The notes under the pieces: generated by a model
Databases searched by the model: none
The model's input: only the letters and a program-made list of their open reading frames with translations
What the model was told of the DNA's origin: nothing
Translations under genes and position numbers: made by a program
From: Hyphomicrobiales bacterium
GTDB taxonomy: Bacteria > Pseudomonadota > Alphaproteobacteria > Rhizobiales > JAJFHR01
Assembly (NCBI GenBank): GCA_021775475.1
Contig: JAJFHS010000049.1
Span: 86,451 to 150,450 of the forward strand
Length of the DNA stretch: 64,000 nucleotides
Direction: 5' to 3'
Shown: in pieces, positions 32,804 to 40,835 of the stretch
Layout of the letters: each line of letters opens with the position of its first letter
How positions within the stretch are numbered: position 1 is the first letter of the stretch

Positions 32804-32947
32804 ATGAAACCATTTATGGGAAGTCTGATCGTTATCGCCATCGTATCTGTGGTGTCATCATATGTGCTGGCAAACATGAAGATGTCGGCTCAGGATGTCT
32901 TTCAAACGCAAACCGGTAATGTGCGCCTGGACAGCGGCACAAAATAG
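32804..32947 (+). CDS. 47-aa membrane-anchored small protein
   Basis: A short frame translated directly: MKPFMGSLIVIAIVSVVSSY, then VLANMKMSAQDVFQTQTGNV and RLDSGTK. AGGAGAG lies 6 nt before the ATG and the gene begins 16 bp after the cytochrome gene, so it is a credible member of the operon. Residues 5-23 form one membrane helix or an uncleaved signal, leaving about 22 residues in the periplasm. The protease gene starts right after its stop. Function unknown; a small subunit of the dehydrogenase/cytochrome complex is a possibility. Confidence 0.65.
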   Translation: MKPFMGSLIVIAIVSVVSSYVLANMKMSAQDVFQTQTGNVRLDSGTK

Positions 32948-32948
32948 C

Positions 32949-33896
32949 GTGGGGTTTTTGAATACCCGTGCCCTCCTTCTGGTTGTGTTTTTCAGCTTTG
33001 GCCAGACGGTGATCTCCGGGCCCGTGCAGGCTCAATCGACCTTGATCACCAAGTCGGTTGTCAGTGTCCTGCCCCAATGGTCCAACCCGGCTTCGCGCGC
33101 AGCAGAACCTGAAGGCAGCGGTATTGTCATTTTGGACGGCCGCAAGATCCTGACCGCCCGCCACGTCATTAACAACGCCTTGTCAATCGTTGTCAGAACC
33201 AGTGACGGCCGCGTGTTAAAGGCCGAAGCCATCGGTCAGGACGTATTGACCGACCTTGCTGTTCTTGCCATCAAAGAAACACTTGCACCCTTAAGCTTTG
33301 GCCGCGATGCTGAAGTGGGTGAGCGTGCCTGCGCCATCGGCAATGCTTTTGGCCTCGGCCTGTCGATGACCTGCGGTGTGGTGTCAGCCATCAATAAGGC
33401 CGGGGTGGGCTTTAACCCCATAGAGGATTTTGTTCAAACTGATGCTGCCGTTAATCCCGGTGCATCGGGCGGCGCACTGGTGGCACAGGATGGAAGCCTG
33501 CTCGGCATTTTATCGGCCATCTTCACCAAACAGTCTGATGCCAACATCGGCGTTAATTTTGCTGTTTCTTCCGCCCTTGCCAAAACCGTGGCGAAGGCGC
33601 TGGTGAAAGACGGTAAAGTCACCTGGCAATTCAGCGGACTTAAACTTGAGGCCGCTATATCGCCTGGCGATGTGGGGACGCTGGGAGCTGTCGTCGAAAA
33701 CATCCGCCCCGGATCACCGGGTGAACAAGCGGGGTTGAAAATCGGTGATGTGATTTTGCAACTGGGCCAACGCCGTATCAAAAAACCAGAGGAGTTCAAA
33801 AGCGCCTTTGTTACCGGTCCACCGGGTGCGAAACTGAAGTTGAAAATTAGCCGCAACAAGGCCCAAAAGATGCTGGAAATTCAACTGCCCGAATAG
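32949..33896 (+). CDS. DegP/HtrA-like trypsin-type serine protease with PDZ
   Basis: About 315 aa, started at a GTG 1 bp after the small ORF stop, which gives a clean signal peptide (GFLNTRALLLVVFFSFGQTV); upstream ATGs at 32895 and 32919 overlap the small gene and lack better ribosome sites. The triad is visible: His in LTARHVINN, Asp in LTDLAVLAI and Ser in NPGASGGAL. A single PDZ domain follows (VENIRPGSPGEQAGLKIGDV). Periplasmic quality control is the family role; in this operon it may act on FDH assembly. No N-terminal LA-loop Gln-rich insert as in DegP. Confidence 0.85.
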   Translation: MGFLNTRALLLVVFFSFGQTVISGPVQAQSTLITKSVVSVLPQWSNPASRAAEPEGSGIVILDGRKILTARHVINNALSIVVRTSDGRVLKAEAIGQDVLTDLAVLAIKETLAPLSFGRDAEVGERACAIGNAFGLGLSMTCGVVSAINKAGVGFNPIEDFVQTDAAVNPGASGGALVAQDGSLLGILSAIFTKQSDANIGVNFAVSSALAKTVAKALVKDGKVTWQFSGLKLEAAISPGDVGTLGAVVENIRPGSPGEQAGLKIGDVILQLGQRRIKKPEEFKSAFVTGPPGAKLKLKISRNKAQKMLEIQLPE

Positions 33897-33972
33897 TGGA
33901 ATAATTCCCTGCCAGCGCAAAATTCCTTTAGATTGAAAATCAGATAATCATTGAAACACAGGAGTATAGTCA

Positions 33973-34167
33973 ATGAACGAAGAAAAGTTCAATATGTCGA
34001 TGCGAAAATTCCTTAAACAAGTGGGTGTTACCTCGCAACAACAGATCGAAAAAACCGTGCGTGAAGGCAGCCTTTCCGGCCAATCGACGATTACCGCCAA
34101 AGTCATCCTGACGATTGAGGGCACTGATCTTAATCATGTAATCGAAGAAACCATCGATATTGAGTAA
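33973..34167 (+). CDS. DUF6494 family protein
   Basis: A 64-aa protein with AGGAG upstream. The pattern MNEEKFNMSMRKFLKQVGVT, then SQQQIEKTVREGSLSGQ and KVILTIEGTDLNHVIEETID matches DUF6494, small proteins of unknown function in Alphaproteobacteria that are annotated beside the ligase-like, DUF6505 and DUF6352 genes found next here. It is soluble, one helical pair plus one beta hairpin. The order in this locus supports a joint function with the FDH system, which is inference. Confidence 0.8.
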   Translation: MNEEKFNMSMRKFLKQVGVTSQQQIEKTVREGSLSGQSTITAKVILTIEGTDLNHVIEETIDIE

Positions 34168-34171
34168 TCTC

Positions 34172-34939
34172 ATGCTGCAAGATGAATATGGATGGACCGC
34201 TGAGCCGCAATTTCCACCGCTGCTCAACGGCGTAAAAGTCAAAGGCCATCCGCGACCTTTCGATTGCGCTCATCGCGATGCAAAGGCCAAAAAAGCCCAG
34301 TCTGGTGACCTCTATTGGAGCCCGTCACAACGCTTTTTGGAATGCGCTCTGGTGCTTGAGCCAGAAACCGGTGCAACGCGTTCAATGCATATGCTGTTTG
34401 CCGCCATGGTTGCCTTTGGTGATGCCTTTGGCTCACTGGCACCGCCCGAATTGGGCATGTTTTATCGCTGGCCCAATCGTTTCATTCTCAATGACGCAGT
34501 CACAGGTTCGGCGAGAATAGTTATGGCTGAGACCATTGATGATGACGATGTGCCGGACTGGCTGGTGGTCGGCATCAAGATTGAGTTGAGGGGGAAAGAC
34601 GATAATCTCAATCCCGGTGAGGATATGGGGCATACCAATCTGTTTGAAGAAGGGATTGGAGAATTATCCCAGCGCGATTTGCTCGAATCCTTTTCCCGTC
34701 ATTTTCTGGTGTGGATTCACACCTGGAACGATGAGGGCTTCAAGCCGGTTCACGAAAACTGGTGTGGGCGCGCCGAAGCACTCGATAAAGAAATATCGAT
34801 CAAACAGGGAGATAAATCCTGGGATGGAAAATATCTAAACCTCGATGATGACGGCAATCTGTTGTTGAAAACCCCGGCCGGGGAAATGATCTCCCTCAAC
34901 CCGCGTGATTTTTTAAACGCACAAGCATGGGATAAATAA
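34172..34939 (+). CDS. Biotin/lipoate protein ligase-like protein (DUF4444 type)
   Basis: A 255-aa protein starting MLQDEYGWTAEPQFPPLLNG (a TTG 4 codons earlier is possible). The BPL/LplA fold is recognisable (LECALVLEPETG, MFYRWPNRFILN) and the C-terminal 60 residues match a DUF4444-type domain (KYLNLDDDGNLLLKTPAGEM). The catalytic signature is degraded: the Gly/Arg-rich acyl-AMP loop is replaced by KAKKAQSGDLYWSPSQ, the K of K-W-P-N is Arg and the following G-x-K-x-x-G is absent. It therefore may bind rather than transfer an acyl or cofactor group. It overlaps the next gene by 1 base and lies in the FDH operon. Confidence 0.75.
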   Translation: MLQDEYGWTAEPQFPPLLNGVKVKGHPRPFDCAHRDAKAKKAQSGDLYWSPSQRFLECALVLEPETGATRSMHMLFAAMVAFGDAFGSLAPPELGMFYRWPNRFILNDAVTGSARIVMAETIDDDDVPDWLVVGIKIELRGKDDNLNPGEDMGHTNLFEEGIGELSQRDLLESFSRHFLVWIHTWNDEGFKPVHENWCGRAEALDKEISIKQGDKSWDGKYLNLDDDGNLLLKTPAGEMISLNPRDFLNAQAWDK

Positions 34940-35436
34940 TGCGGTTTTTGCGTGCGGTGAGGTTTGATGCATCCGATGACCATGTATATTCAAACTCGGC
35001 CATGCCCGATGAAATTGCAATCTCGGGCGCGTTTGAATTCAGCGATGTTGCCGAAGACGCGTTAACGGGAAAAACCGGTCAGGCCTTTGCCAACGGATTT
35101 TTGGGCGTGGGGTCATTTGGCCGCACAACCTTTGCTGTGGTCAGTGACGTAACCGACGGTGAGTTCGCCCGGATGATTGATAATTTGAGCCAGCATTTCA
35201 TCGACGTCTATGGTGCTCCTGACGCCCAAGCAGCCGAAAATGCCGCGCACGAAGAAGCCGCTTTTGTAGAAGGTCTATGTAAAGATAATCTGCTTAATAC
35301 TATTTTTTCCGTCTCGCGAACACTTGATAAAGACGGCATCCACGAGGAGTTTCGAGTGATCACACCGCCATCAAATGGTATCCATACCCGCATTTGGAGC
35401 GTGGCTGAAGATGACGAGGAAATGAGCAATGGTTGA
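34939..35436 (+). CDS. DUF6505 family protein
   Basis: A 165-aa acidic protein whose ATG overlaps the ligase-like stop by 1 base. It begins MRFLRAVRFDASDDHVYSNS and has a beta-rich middle (GVGSFGRTTFAVVSDVT) and an acidic end (AEDDEEMSNG). This pattern matches DUF6505, known only from genome annotation. No signal peptide, membrane segment or metal motif. The coupling to its neighbours is tight (1-base and 8-base overlaps), so these proteins probably act together in the cytoplasm. Confidence 0.75.
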   Translation: MRFLRAVRFDASDDHVYSNSAMPDEIAISGAFEFSDVAEDALTGKTGQAFANGFLGVGSFGRTTFAVVSDVTDGEFARMIDNLSQHFIDVYGAPDAQAAENAAHEEAAFVEGLCKDNLLNTIFSVSRTLDKDGIHEEFRVITPPSNGIHTRIWSVAEDDEEMSNG

Positions 35437-36442
35437 TTTTTGGAAATCTTCCGGCTATCACCTGTTGCAGGTGAATGATCAGGGCCATCTCGATGTTACT
35501 GCGGATTTTATCAGGGCTTACCTTACCCGGCCCGAAATTCATCCGGTTGACGAATCTTGTGATAACGAAATTACTGCTTTCGAAAAACTGATGGACGATC
35601 CGTTTGCCGTGATACCGGATGAGGTCATTGCAAAATTCACCGACGCTGACACCCGCGAAAATTACCGCGTGGTATTAGGCTTCAAGGAGTTGTTGATCGA
35701 GCACAAAACCATTGAAAACGCCTATCTCAATTTGATGAAATCCGGTGATATCAAAATCCCTGCGGTGTTCGTCGATCAGATGGTCACCGTCATTGTGCGC
35801 AATATACTGAGCCAATGCCACGATCCTATCAGGGTCAAGGCCGGTGAACTTTTCTTTCGCGACCAAAGTGTCACCACCGAAGACGGTCGCATCATGCTGG
35901 CCGATGATGAAATTGTCGAGATGTACGCCAAAACCGGTGGCGTTGGTTCTCTGGGGCAGTTGCTGGTCGACAGCAATACGCCGATGCCTTCAGTTGAACT
36001 CGACGTGCTGTCTGAAGACAACAAGGATATATACTGGCCGCGCAGCGACCGCTTTGACACGGTTATAGACTTCAGATTCACCCAGCCGGCACTGGATGCC
36101 TACGCCCGCGTCATCGAAGCCTGGATCAAGCATTTTTATCAAATGGAGGTTAAGTGCCAGCCGAAAAAGACCATAGAAGATGAAAAATGGTCCTGGCATA
36201 TTGGGCTCGACGTCGAATCAACCCGCCTGTTGAATGCGCTTTATAATCAGGAGGCTTTGGGCTTCGAGGACCTTGAACAGATCATCGCACTTTTTAGACT
36301 CGAAATTCTCGACCAAAATGCTATAAACCCTGCAATGAGAGGGCGACCGATTTATCTGGGTCTGGCGATGACCCGGGGCAAGAAACTACGCATGAAACCG
36401 CAGAACCTGCTATTAAACCTGCCGTTAGTGAGGGAAACATGA
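35429..36442 (+). CDS. DUF6352 family protein
   Basis: A 337-aa soluble protein beginning MVDFWKSSGYHLLQVNDQGH, which overlaps the DUF6505 gene by 8 bases and the next gene by 4 (ATGA). The N-terminus (FIRAYLTRPEIHPVDESCDN) and the stretch EKWSWHIGLDVESTRLLNAL are typical of DUF6352. It has no signal peptide, no membrane helix, and no catalytic motif I can place. It is the largest unknown of the module DUF6494 - ligase-like - DUF6505 - DUF6352 and a good candidate for a formate-dehydrogenase assembly factor. Confidence 0.75.
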   Translation: MVDFWKSSGYHLLQVNDQGHLDVTADFIRAYLTRPEIHPVDESCDNEITAFEKLMDDPFAVIPDEVIAKFTDADTRENYRVVLGFKELLIEHKTIENAYLNLMKSGDIKIPAVFVDQMVTVIVRNILSQCHDPIRVKAGELFFRDQSVTTEDGRIMLADDEIVEMYAKTGGVGSLGQLLVDSNTPMPSVELDVLSEDNKDIYWPRSDRFDTVIDFRFTQPALDAYARVIEAWIKHFYQMEVKCQPKKTIEDEKWSWHIGLDVESTRLLNALYNQEALGFEDLEQIIALFRLEILDQNAINPAMRGRPIYLGLAMTRGKKLRMKPQNLLLNLPLVRET

Positions 36443-36741
36443 CAACAGCTACATCTAAACCGAGAGCCTTTCTGGATGGCACTTGTGCACGACTGCTGGC
36501 CGCTATCATACTTGCAGCCTCATTAGCTCTGATAGTCTTTGTTACTCGGGCAGACTTGTTTGCCGATCAGGCGAGCCAGAAAGTCGGTGGAAAATTCCCG
36601 GCTTTCACAAGCTGCCGCGATGCTGAATATGACACATTGGCCAAAATGGCGGCAGAGGATCCGGCAAGATGGACCGCCGAAGCCATGATCCGGGCAAAAC
36701 AAAAAGCCAACGCCATGTGTATTAGAAAAACCGCGAGCTAA
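36439..36741 (+). CDS. Small membrane-anchored hypothetical protein
   Basis: A 100-aa protein overlapping the DUF6352 stop by 4 bases, so it is translationally coupled. One membrane helix (CARLLAAIILAASLALIVFV, about 17-36) is followed by a periplasmic part with two Cys (FTSCRDAEY and NAMCIRK), which could form a disulfide. It is the last gene of the FDH locus; a weak hairpin (GAGCTA/TAGCTC, 36735-36759) separates it from the convergent globin gene. No family recognised. Confidence 0.65.
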   Translation: MTTATSKPRAFLDGTCARLLAAIILAASLALIVFVTRADLFADQASQKVGGKFPAFTSCRDAEYDTLAKMAAEDPARWTAEAMIRAKQKANAMCIRKTAS

Positions 36742-36762
36742 AGCGGCGCAAACTAGCTCACT

Positions 36763-37263
36763 TTAAAGAGTGCTACCAAAACCCGCCGACATTTGCAGCT
36801 TTTCAACCGGTTTGGACTGCATCATCATCTCGGCTATGATGCCGTAGAGCGTTGCCCATGCCTCATTAACTTCTTCCGTGTAGGTCTCACCCAGACCTTG
36901 CCGCAATGTCCATAAAAGCACATCGCCGAAGATTTCATAATATTCCGGCCGCGCCCCATACGAGCGGTATTCGCTGCCCAGCAGTCTCAGCATCGGCACC
37001 AGAGCATCCAGATTTCTCACCGAAATCACGGCAATTTGCAGAACTGTCGCCAGCTTGTCACTGTGCACGTTGGTTTCACCACAAAATTGTTTACCCAGAC
37101 TGGGTTCAACTTCGGCCAGGCGATCGAAGAATATTTTGGAGGAATATTGAACAATTGGTTCAAACTGAGCAAAACTCTCCACAATCAGCAATTTTTGGCG
37201 TTCGGTTAGTTCAATCTGGAAGTTGTGAACAACAGTATCCGATTTTACGAGTTTAAGTGACAA
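36763..37263 (-). CDS. Globin-domain protein with Tyr at proximal position
   Basis: A 166-aa single-domain globin of the flavohemoglobin/neuroglobin-like type: LTERQKLLIVESFAQFEPIV for helix A/B, KLATVLQIAVISVRNLDALV for helix E and YYEIFGDVLLWTLRQGLG for helix G. By alignment to bacterial globins the proximal His (F8), eleven residues before the second Tyr of PEYY, is Tyr99 (SEYRSYGARPEYY). The E7 region reads HSDKLA. A Tyr ligand or loss of heme is possible. No reductase domain. It converges on the FDH locus end. Confidence 0.75.
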   Translation of the reverse strand: MSLKLVKSDTVVHNFQIELTERQKLLIVESFAQFEPIVQYSSKIFFDRLAEVEPSLGKQFCGETNVHSDKLATVLQIAVISVRNLDALVPMLRLLGSEYRSYGARPEYYEIFGDVLLWTLRQGLGETYTEEVNEAWATLYGIIAEMMMQSKPVEKLQMSAGFGSTL

Positions 37264-37495
37264 TTACAGCGCTCCTTTGGGATTTGGTTATGTGTGAGAA
37301 TGGCGCTCAGAGGTTTAATGAGACCTTAACGGTGGGACTGCTTATGTGGATAAGTAGGGTGCTTTCCACAAAAATCAACGCAACTGACATTTCAGCTTGT
37401 GAAAATTATCTCTGTGTTTTTTGTATGTATTGGGAAAAGCGTCAAATTGTGCTCTTAATCCTGAAATTTTGAAACCCAAGCTCAGGTCACAGGAA

Positions 37496-38320
37496 ATGGC
37501 AGATCAAACTACCACCACCGGTTTAATAGAAACCAACTTGAGAGTTTTGAGCTGGAATATCTGGTGGCGATACGGTCCGTGGCAAAGCCGCCAACCGGCT
37601 ATTGTCGAAACTCTTAAAAATCTCGATTGCGATATCATTGCCCTGCAGGAGGTGTGGCAGGATGACAAGACCAATAATGCCGCTATTCTGGCCGCAGAAC
37701 TAGGTTACCACCATGTGTTTGCTGCAAGCATGGAGAGGGAAGGCTTTGGCTTTGGTAATGCATTGTTATCGCGCTGGCCGATTTCGCAAAGCCAAAGTGT
37801 CATGCTCTATGGCACTGAAGAAAACGGCGAGGGCCGTTGCGCCCTGTATGCAGAAATTGAGGGACCGCGCGGGAGCCTGCCGTTCTTTGCCACGCACCTG
37901 AACTGGAAATTTGAACACAGTCACATCCGCCAGCGTCAGGTGGCAGACCTTGCCCGGTTTGTCGATGCAAAAGCAAACTTTGCCTTTCCACCTGTGGTGT
38001 GCGGTGATTTTAATGCTGACCCCATGTCCGAGGAAATACGCATGTTGACCGGGCTTACCACCTGTCCGGTAGAAGGCCTGGCCTTTCAGGATGCCTGGAT
38101 TGCCGCGCGCAATGATAACTCCGGTTTCACCTGGGATAATGCCAATCCTTATGCTGTCGAGATACTGGAGCCCAACCGCCGCATTGACTATATATTGGCC
38201 GGAATGCCCCGCGAACGTGGTGCCGGCCATGTTGTCAGCTGCGAGGTTGTCGCCAAAGACCCGGTCAATGAAGTCTACCCAAGCGACCACTATGGTGTTG
38301 TGGCTCAGTTACGCTATTGA
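37496..38320 (+). CDS. Endonuclease/exonuclease/phosphatase family hydrolase
   Basis: A 274-aa EEP-fold metal-dependent hydrolase started at MADQTTTTGLIETN; a longer frame begins 25 codons upstream without support. The signature residues are visible: N and W in VLSWNIWWR, E in IIALQEVWQ, H in FFATHLNW, the VVCGDFNADP motif and the terminal PSDHYGVVAQ. There is no signal peptide. Members cut phosphodiesters in nucleic acids, lipids or inositol phosphates, and the substrate cannot be assigned. The 230 bp before it show no clear feature. Confidence 0.8.
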   Translation: MADQTTTTGLIETNLRVLSWNIWWRYGPWQSRQPAIVETLKNLDCDIIALQEVWQDDKTNNAAILAAELGYHHVFAASMEREGFGFGNALLSRWPISQSQSVMLYGTEENGEGRCALYAEIEGPRGSLPFFATHLNWKFEHSHIRQRQVADLARFVDAKANFAFPPVVCGDFNADPMSEEIRMLTGLTTCPVEGLAFQDAWIAARNDNSGFTWDNANPYAVEILEPNRRIDYILAGMPRERGAGHVVSCEVVAKDPVNEVYPSDHYGVVAQLRY

Positions 38321-38378
38321 GTTCATGACCTGAGGGGGCGTAACGTGCTATGCAAAACTTCCTGCCGTTAAAAAGGAC

Positions 38379-39923
38379 ATGGACAACAATATGAAAGACA
38401 TCATAGAGCAATTGACGCTGCGGCGCGAAGTAGCACGTCTGGGCGGCGGTGAGGCACGCAATGCCAAGCAGCACGAACGTGGCAAGCTGACTGCGCGCGA
38501 GCGTATCGAGCTGCTGCTGGATGAGAATTCATTCGAGGAATTCGACATGTTTGTCCAGCACCGCTGCACCGATTTTGGCATGGAAGACAACAAAATTCCC
38601 GGCGACGGTGTCGTCACCGGCTGGGGCACCATCAATGGGCGCGTGGTCTATCTCTTTGCCAAGGATTTTACCGTATTTGGCGGCTCTTTGTCGGAGACCC
38701 ATGCCCAGAAAATCGTCAAAATTCAGGAAATGGCATTGCGCAACCGCAGCCCCATCATTGGTTTGTTTGATGCCGGTGGCGCGCGCATTCAAGAAGGTGT
38801 CGCGGCACTTGGCGGCTATGGCGAGGTGTTTTTCCGCAATGTCATGGCCTCAGGCGTCATTCCACAAATTTCCGTCATCATGGGGCCGTGCGCCGGGGGT
38901 GACGTTTATTCTCCGGCAATGACCGATTTTATTTTCATGGTCAAAGATACATCCTACATGTTTGTCACCGGACCTGACGTGGTTAAAACCGTCACCAATG
39001 AAGATGTAACAGCCGAAGAACTCGGTGGCGCAAGCGTGCATGCGGTTAAATCCTCAATTGCCGACACGGCCTTTGAAAATGACGTCGAAGCGCTGTTGCA
39101 GGTGCGTCGGCTGGTTGATTTTCTACCCGCCTGCAATACCAGCGATGTGCCTGAGCTGCCAACCAGTGACGCCGGTGACCGCGTTGAAATCTCGCTGGAT
39201 ACGCTGGTGCCGGAAAATCCCAACCAGCCTTATGATATGCACGAGTTGATCAATAAGGTGGTGGACGAGGGCGATTTTTTTGAAATTCAGGAAGCATTCG
39301 CTAAAAACATCATCACCGGCTTTGGTCGCCTCGAAGGGCGTACGGTCGGCTTTGTTGCCAATCAGCCAATGGTGCTTGCCGGGGTTTTGGACTCAGATTC
39401 CAGCCGGAAAGCCGCCCGTTTTGTGCGCTTTTGCGATTGCTTTTCGATCCCCCTGGTAACCTTCGTTGACGTGCCGGGGTTTTTGCCCGGCACTGCTCAG
39501 GAGTATGGCGGATTGATCAAACACGGAGCAAAGCTGTTATTTGCCTACGCCCAGGCAACCGTACCCAAAATTACCGTGATCACCCGTAAAGCTTATGGCG
39601 GGGCCTATGATGTCATGTCGTCCAAACACATCCGTGGTGATGTTAACTACGCCTGGCCCTCAGCTGAAATCGCCGTTATGGGTGCTAAGGGTGCTGTTGA
39701 AATCATCTTCCGCAAAGACATTGGTAATGATGAGAAAATCGCCGAACATACGGCAAATTACGAAAAGCGTTTCTGTTCACCGTTCGTCGCGGCTGAACGC
39801 GGCTACATCGACGAAGTCATCATGCCACACTCAACGCGCAGACGCATTTCCAGAGCATTGCATTTGCTCGCCAACAAGACCGTCGAAAACCCGTGGCGAA
39901 AACACGACAATATCCCGCTTTAG
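38379..39923 (+). CDS. pccB: Propionyl-CoA carboxylase beta subunit
   Basis: A 514-aa carboxyltransferase. The start (38379, or MKDIIEQ at 38391, which matches homologues better) lacks a well-spaced ribosome site. [20 protein letters not shown] near the N-terminus and the two crotonase-like halves, with [33 protein letters not shown] and [20 protein letters not shown], are typical of PccB. It transfers the carboxyl group from biotin to propionyl-CoA. The alpha subunit (pccA) is not in the window, unlike the frequent pccB-pccA order; a perfect terminator follows. Confidence 0.9.
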   Translation: MDNNMKDIIEQLTLRREVARLGGGEARNAKQHERGKLTARERIELLLDENSFEEFDMFVQHRCTDFGMEDNKIPGDGVVTGWGTINGRVVYLFAKDFTVFGGSLSETHAQKIVKIQEMALRNRSPIIGLFDAGGARIQEGVAALGGYGEVFFRNVMASGVIPQISVIMGPCAGGDVYSPAMTDFIFMVKDTSYMFVTGPDVVKTVTNEDVTAEELGGASVHAVKSSIADTAFENDVEALLQVRRLVDFLPACNTSDVPELPTSDAGDRVEISLDTLVPENPNQPYDMHELINKVVDEGDFFEIQEAFAKNIITGFGRLEGRTVGFVANQPMVLAGVLDSDSSRKAARFVRFCDCFSIPLVTFVDVPGFLPGTAQEYGGLIKHGAKLLFAYAQATVPKITVITRKAYGGAYDVMSSKHIRGDVNYAWPSAEIAVMGAKGAVEIIFRKDIGNDEKIAEHTANYEKRFCSPFVAAERGYIDEVIMPHSTRRRISRALHLLANKTVENPWRKHDNIPL

Positions 39924-39930
39924 GGTATGG

Positions 39931-39973
39931 TCAACCGCTCCGTCCTGGTTTTGGGCCGGGACGGAGCGGTTGA
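39931..39973. terminator. Bidirectional terminator pccB / SDR
   Basis: TCAACCGCTCCGTCC and GGACGGAGCGGTTGA form a perfect 15-bp stem with a 13-nt loop between the convergent pccB and SDR genes. Confidence 0.8.
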
Positions 39974-39992
39974 TTGTAAGTCGTAAGTACAA

Positions 39993-40754
39993 TTACGCCA
40001 GTCCGGCCCGCTGTAGACTCTTCAGGTCTTTCATCGAAAAATCTACGCCAGCGAGATCAGCTGCGTCATCTGTGCACAACCAGGCAAGTGCGCGCGCTAC
40101 CACTTGTGGTGATTTGTGCACGGAAGGGTCCATCTGGCTCACTGGATTAATACCCGAAGCCCTGATCACAACCTGCATTTCGGTATCAACAGTGCCGGGG
40201 CTGAGACCCACCACACGTATTCCCCTGTCGCCATATTCCTTGTCAGCACAGCGGGTGAGTGACAGGACGGCAGCTTTTGTCGAACAATAATGGCTCCAGC
40301 CTTCCATTGCGCCGGTGGCAGCGCCTGAGCTGAGGTTGATGATAACGCCGGAGCCCTGTTGCTCCATCACCGGGATAGCGGCGCGCAGGCCGTAATAAAC
40401 GCCCTTGAAGTTGATGTCGACAATACGCGACCAGTGTTCGGGATCCGAATCAGCCAGACGCGCAATCGGTTCAATGAGACCGGCATTATTGACCAGAATA
40501 TCGAGGCGGGAAAAATTGTCCAGGCAGGCTTCAACCACCTGCCTGACATCGTCGTAATTACTGACATCACAAGTGCGTGCAATTGCTTTGCCACCACCTG
40601 CATTAATTTCTTCCGCAATGCGTTCTATATCTGATTTTGTCCGCGCCGCCAAAACCACAGATACGCCGTGGCTGGCCAGTTCCTTTGCGACTGCTTCGCC
40701 AATTCCACGACTGGCTCCGGTAACAATGGCAGCTTTACCTGCAAGTTCTTTCAT
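39993..40754 (-). CDS. Short-chain dehydrogenase/reductase
   Basis: A 253-aa SDR started at MKELAGKAAIVTGASRGIG, with AGGAGAAAC just before the ATG. The cofactor motif TGASRGIGEAVA and the LVNNAGLIEPIA motif are present; in the catalytic region, NLSSGAATGAMEGWSHYCST and KAAVLSLTRC give Ser, Tyr (HYCSTK) and Lys. Substrate is unknown; an NAD(P)-dependent alcohol or ketone reductase. The gene is isolated, convergent to pccB, and 82 bp from the zntA stop. Confidence 0.9.
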   Translation of the reverse strand: MKELAGKAAIVTGASRGIGEAVAKELASHGVSVVLAARTKSDIERIAEEINAGGGKAIARTCDVSNYDDVRQVVEACLDNFSRLDILVNNAGLIEPIARLADSDPEHWSRIVDINFKGVYYGLRAAIPVMEQQGSGVIINLSSGAATGAMEGWSHYCSTKAAVLSLTRCADKEYGDRGIRVVGLSPGTVDTEMQVVIRASGINPVSQMDPSVHKSPQVVARALAWLCTDDAADLAGVDFSMKDLKSLQRAGLA

Positions 40755-40835
40755 AGTTTCTCCTGTTAATGACTGGAGCAACTTATGCCATGAAAAAGCG
40801 GCCAAGGACAGGTGCGTGCTGCCGGGAATTTATTT

